From positions 434,001 through 498,000 of the forward strand of contig CAWEMY010000011.1 of assembly GCA_963810305.1 (NCBI GenBank): a DNA stretch of 64,000 nucleotides, in the 5' to 3' direction. Position 1 is the stretch's first letter; each line of letters starts with the position of its first letter. The DNA comes from JACDCA01 sp963810305 (GTDB lineage Bacteria > Acidobacteriota > Vicinamibacteria > Vicinamibacterales > 2-12-FULL-66-21). This document shows positions 61,948 through 64,000 of the stretch, in pieces. The position numbers were made by a program, and so were the translations under genes. The notes below the pieces were generated by a model, which saw only the letters and a program-made list of their open reading frames with translations, was not told the DNA's origin and searched no databases.

Positions 61948-62047
61948 CCCTGATCCCTCGTCGAATCCCTAATCCCTAATCCCTAATCGCTGATCGCTGA
62001 TCCCTGATCGCTAATCTTAAAGACAGATCCCGAATCCCGAATCCGGA
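61946..62047. repeat. Heptanucleotide tandem array (ATCCCTA/ATCCCGA type)
   Basis: About ten heptamers of consensus ATC, C or G, CT, A or G (61946-62013), then after a 13-base gap three more of ATCCCGA type (62027-62047). Begins inside the start codon of the S9 peptidase gene and lies upstream of the four-helix-bundle gene. Confidence 0.93.
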
Positions 62048-62084
62048 ATCTTCGACGGCATGCACCCTGCGACGTCGTTAAGCC

Positions 62085-62474
62085 ATGGCGAAGAAAGTCG
62101 AGGAATTGCCTTTGTATTCCAAGGTCATCGAGTTCTCCATTGCGGTAGCTGCAATAGCCGACCGGCCGGCGTTTCGCAGAAACTTCAATCTGCGGAAACA
62201 GATCGTCCGCGCCAACGATTCGATTGGAGCCAACATGGAAGAAGGCTTCGAACAAGGCACCGATGTTGCCTTTGCGCGTTACGTCACGATATCAAAGGGC
62301 TCACTGGGAGAAACGCTCGGTCATCTACGCAGGGCGTATCGAAAGAGATGCATGACGCGTGATGAGTTGCAAGCCCTGATCGCGTCAGGCGAGACGCTGG
62401 GCAGAATGCTGGGTGGTTTCATAAAGTACCTTCGGCGCTCCGACTTTAAGGACCGCGGCCATCATATCGACTGA
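62085..62474 (+). CDS. Four-helix-bundle protein (S23/23S rRNA-intervening-sequence family)
   Basis: 129 residues, helical throughout. Matches the four-helix-bundle family first noted from 23S rRNA intervening sequences and related to Avd of diversity-generating retroelements: LPLYSKVIEFSIAVA, LRKQIVRANDSIGANMEEGF, YVTISKGSLGETLGHLRRAY. No reverse transcriptase or variable repeat is nearby, so a retroelement role is unsupported. Flanked by heptamer arrays in inverted orientation (61946-62047 and 62507-62526). Function unknown. Confidence 0.9.
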   Translation: MAKKVEELPLYSKVIEFSIAVAAIADRPAFRRNFNLRKQIVRANDSIGANMEEGFEQGTDVAFARYVTISKGSLGETLGHLRRAYRKRCMTRDELQALIASGETLGRMLGGFIKYLRRSDFKDRGHHID

Positions 62475-62506
62475 CGCGCGATCCGGCATCCGGGATGTGC
62501 CGACGA

Positions 62507-62526
62507 TCAGGGATCAGGGATCGGGC
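62507..62526. repeat. Heptanucleotide tandem array, inverted orientation
   Basis: ATCAGGG twice, then ATCGGG. The unit is the reverse complement of the CCCTGAT register of the array at 61946, so the two arrays face each other across the four-helix-bundle gene. Confidence 0.85.
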
Positions 62527-62553
62527 CGGGATCCGAGATTACCGTTCCGGGAT

Positions 62554-62567
62554 TGTAATCGGTTACA
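62554..62567. promoter_or_regulatory. LacI-family operator-like palindrome upstream of GH31
   Basis: TGTAATCGGTTACA, perfect TGTAA/TTACA arms around a 4-base centre, 11 bases upstream of the GH31 ATG. Strongest of three related sites. Confidence 0.65.
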
Positions 62568-62578
62568 GTCCCGCAGTC

Positions 62579-64000
62579 ATGAGCGGTTTTTCACGCAGGG
62601 CCGTCCTGAAACAGCTCGGACTGGGAAGCGCGGGGCTCGCGCTCTCGGGCGGAGTGATCCGCGGCCACCAATCCCCAATCGTCGTCAACGGCGTCCCGGT
62701 CGAGCTCGGGATCGCGTCGGTCAGTCCGATCACCGTGCGCCTCACGGTCGTCCCGGTTGCGGGCCGCTCCGTTCCCGAGGACAGCGCGCTGGTGGCAGCC
62801 GCTGCAGGCAAGGCTGTGGGCCGCCGCCGCGATGCCTTCGCGGCGATTCGCGCTGGGAACCTGACCGTCCGCTTCACCGCCGAGCCCCCGACGCTCCACG
62901 TGGACGATGCGGCGGGAAAGCCGGTGCAGCGGCTGACCCTCGATGCGGCGAGCCCGAATGTGTCGTTCCTCCTGCCGAAAGGGCCGTTGCTCGGTTTCGG
63001 CGAGGGCGGCCCTCAGTTCGATCGCAAGGGATCCACTGATCGGATGCGGAACGGCCAGGGAGGCTATCAGCTGCGCACGCACGGCGGTCGCGTGCCGATC
63101 CAGTGGCTGATCGGCACGGACGGCTGGGGCCTCTACATTCATCAGCCGGTCGTGTCCTCGCCGCCGCAGCCACAGGGGGCGCCGCCGTCTCCGCCAGTGT
63201 TCGATTTTACCGGTGCGGAGGGAAAGATGCTTCCGCCTGTTGCGGACGCCGCGCCGCTGGACGTCTTCGTCACCTCTTCGAAAAACCCTGCCGACATCGT
63301 TCGCGAGTACGCGCGCATCACCGGCTTCGCCGAGCTCCCGCCGCTCTGGACGTTCGGCTACATGCAGTCGCATCGCACGCTCGGGGGTCCCGACGAAGTG
63401 AAGTGGGTCGCGAACACCTTTCGCGAGAAGAAGCTCCCGTGCGACGCGCTGATCTATCTCGGCACCGAGTTCACGCCGTCAGGATGGAACACGAGGAACG
63501 GCGAGTTCGGCTGGAAGCCGGAAAATTTCCCCGATCCAAAGAAGATGATCGACGAGCTCCACGCGCTGCACTACAAGGTCGTGCTGCACATCGTCATCGA
63601 GGGGCGCCGCATGAGCGGGGCGGTGAGCGAGCCGTGCACGCCGGACAAGGCAGTGCCGAGCGGACGCACCGCCGACAATCGCTGGCCCGAAGATCGCGCA
63701 GTCCCGTGTTACTGGCCGTACCACAAGCCGCTCATGGACCTTGGTGTGGACGGCTGGTGGCCGGATCAGGGGGACGGTCTTGACGCGCCATCGCGACTGG
63801 CGCGGATCCGTATGTATTGGGAAGGGCCGCAGCAATACCGTCCCAACGAACGTCCGTTCGCGCTGCACCGCAACGGCTATGCGGGCATGCAGCGTTATGG
63901 CGCGTTCCTCTGGTCGGGGGATGTCTACTCGACATGGGAGACGCTGAAGACCCACGTTCCGGTCGCGATCAATACCGGCCTATCGGGGATTCCCTTCTGG
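62579..64000 (+). CDS. GH31-family glycoside hydrolase, 3'-truncated by window edge
   Basis: 474 residues are present and the frame is open at the end of the window. ATG at 62579; Tat-type signal SRRAVLKQLGLGSAGLALSGG. N-terminal beta-domain with GFGEGGPQFDRKGS, then the GH31 barrel: LWTFGYMQSHRTLGGPDEV, DALIYLGTEFTPSGWNTRN, nucleophile region DGWWPDQGD and acid/base region LWSGDVYSTW. Related to the gene at 26444 (both share FGYMQSHRTL/LGYMQSHRTL and the WP-D-GD nucleophile motif) but with a different signal type. An operator-like palindrome is directly upstream. Substrate probably an alpha-linked glucoside or xyloside. Confidence 0.92.
   Translation, partial: MSGFSRRAVLKQLGLGSAGLALSGGVIRGHQSPIVVNGVPVELGIASVSPITVRLTVVPVAGRSVPEDSALVAAAAGKAVGRRRDAFAAIRAGNLTVRFTAEPPTLHVDDAAGKPVQRLTLDAASPNVSFLLPKGPLLGFGEGGPQFDRKGSTDRMRNGQGGYQLRTHGGRVPIQWLIGTDGWGLYIHQPVVSSPPQPQGAPPSPPVFDFTGAEGKMLPPVADAAPLDVFVTSSKNPADIVREYARITGFAELPPLWTFGYMQSHRTLGGPDEVKWVANTFREKKLPCDALIYLGTEFTPSGWNTRNGEFGWKPENFPDPKKMIDELHALHYKVVLHIVIEGRRMSGAVSEPCTPDKAVPSGRTADNRWPEDRAVPCYWPYHKPLMDLGVDGWWPDQGDGLDAPSRLARIRMYWEGPQQYRPNERPFALHRNGYAGMQRYGAFLWSGDVYSTWETLKTHVPVAINTGLSGIPFW

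Noticed and set aside
62085..62474. Diversity-generating retroelement accessory gene (Avd)
   Set aside because: No reverse transcriptase, template repeat or variable repeat within the window; only the fold family matches.

Overview
The window is GC-rich, densely coding DNA with no rRNA, tRNA or CRISPR array that I can see. The gene content points to the Acidobacteriota, most likely the Vicinamibacteria (subdivision 6) or a close relative. Evidence for this is three Oar-type TonB-dependent receptors with an N-terminal carboxypeptidase-regulatory domain, large secreted BNR/VPS10-like propeller proteins, a PSD1/DUF1501 pair, an S9 peptidase, a sulfatase, and many Tat or Sec signal peptides. The assignment is inference from gene families; there is no phylogenetic marker gene here.

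Layout. 1-2963 (+): 5'-truncated araB, araD and a HAD phosphatase. 3046-14019: TonB receptor (-), a badly broken BNR protein (+), an intact TonB receptor (+) and an HExxH peptidase (+). 14086-18875 (-): MBL-fold hydrolase behind a third TonB receptor. 19064-24452 (-): MatC-type carrier, second HExxH peptidase, TRAP DctM and DctQ, and a rhamnonate dehydratase-like enolase-superfamily enzyme. 24489-26394 (+): a beta-hydroxyacid dehydrogenase and TRAP DctP, divergent from the previous block. 26444-33174: GH31, a small secreted protein, a sulfatase-FKBP fusion and a Tat-exported TIM-barrel-like protein. 33207-41796: three GH127-type (DUF1680) beta-L-arabinofuranosidase homologues, interrupted by a cyclophilin and a higBA module. 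41851-48095: a small RHH-type pair, BNR protein, LysR regulator and amidohydrolase. 48092-54735: Gfo/Idh/MocA oxidoreductase, GlcG/HbpS-like protein, DUF1501 and PSD1 proteins, LacI regulator. 54853-64000: intact BNR protein, xylulokinase-like kinase, S9 peptidase, a four-helix-bundle protein and a second GH31 running off the end.

Taken together the region looks like a secreted plant or microbial polysaccharide utilisation region with an arabinose emphasis. GH127 and GH31 enzymes would release sugars outside the cytoplasm, TonB receptors and a TRAP system would take up products and sugar acids, and AraB/AraD plus a xylulokinase-like enzyme would feed the pentose phosphate pathway. A LacI regulator and three matching operator-like palindromes suggest a local regulon.

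Two features stand out beyond the genes. First, several families of short palindromic or stem-loop repeats lie inside coding sequences, in frame. One perfect 28-bp palindrome adds the same peptide (VGAVREPPLL) to two unrelated enzymes. Heptanucleotide tandem arrays occur between genes and flank a four-helix-bundle gene in inverted orientation. Second, many genes are split by single-base indels although the protein is conserved across the break, and one BNR gene has about 15-20 of them. Whether this is real decay or assembly error cannot be decided from sequence alone.
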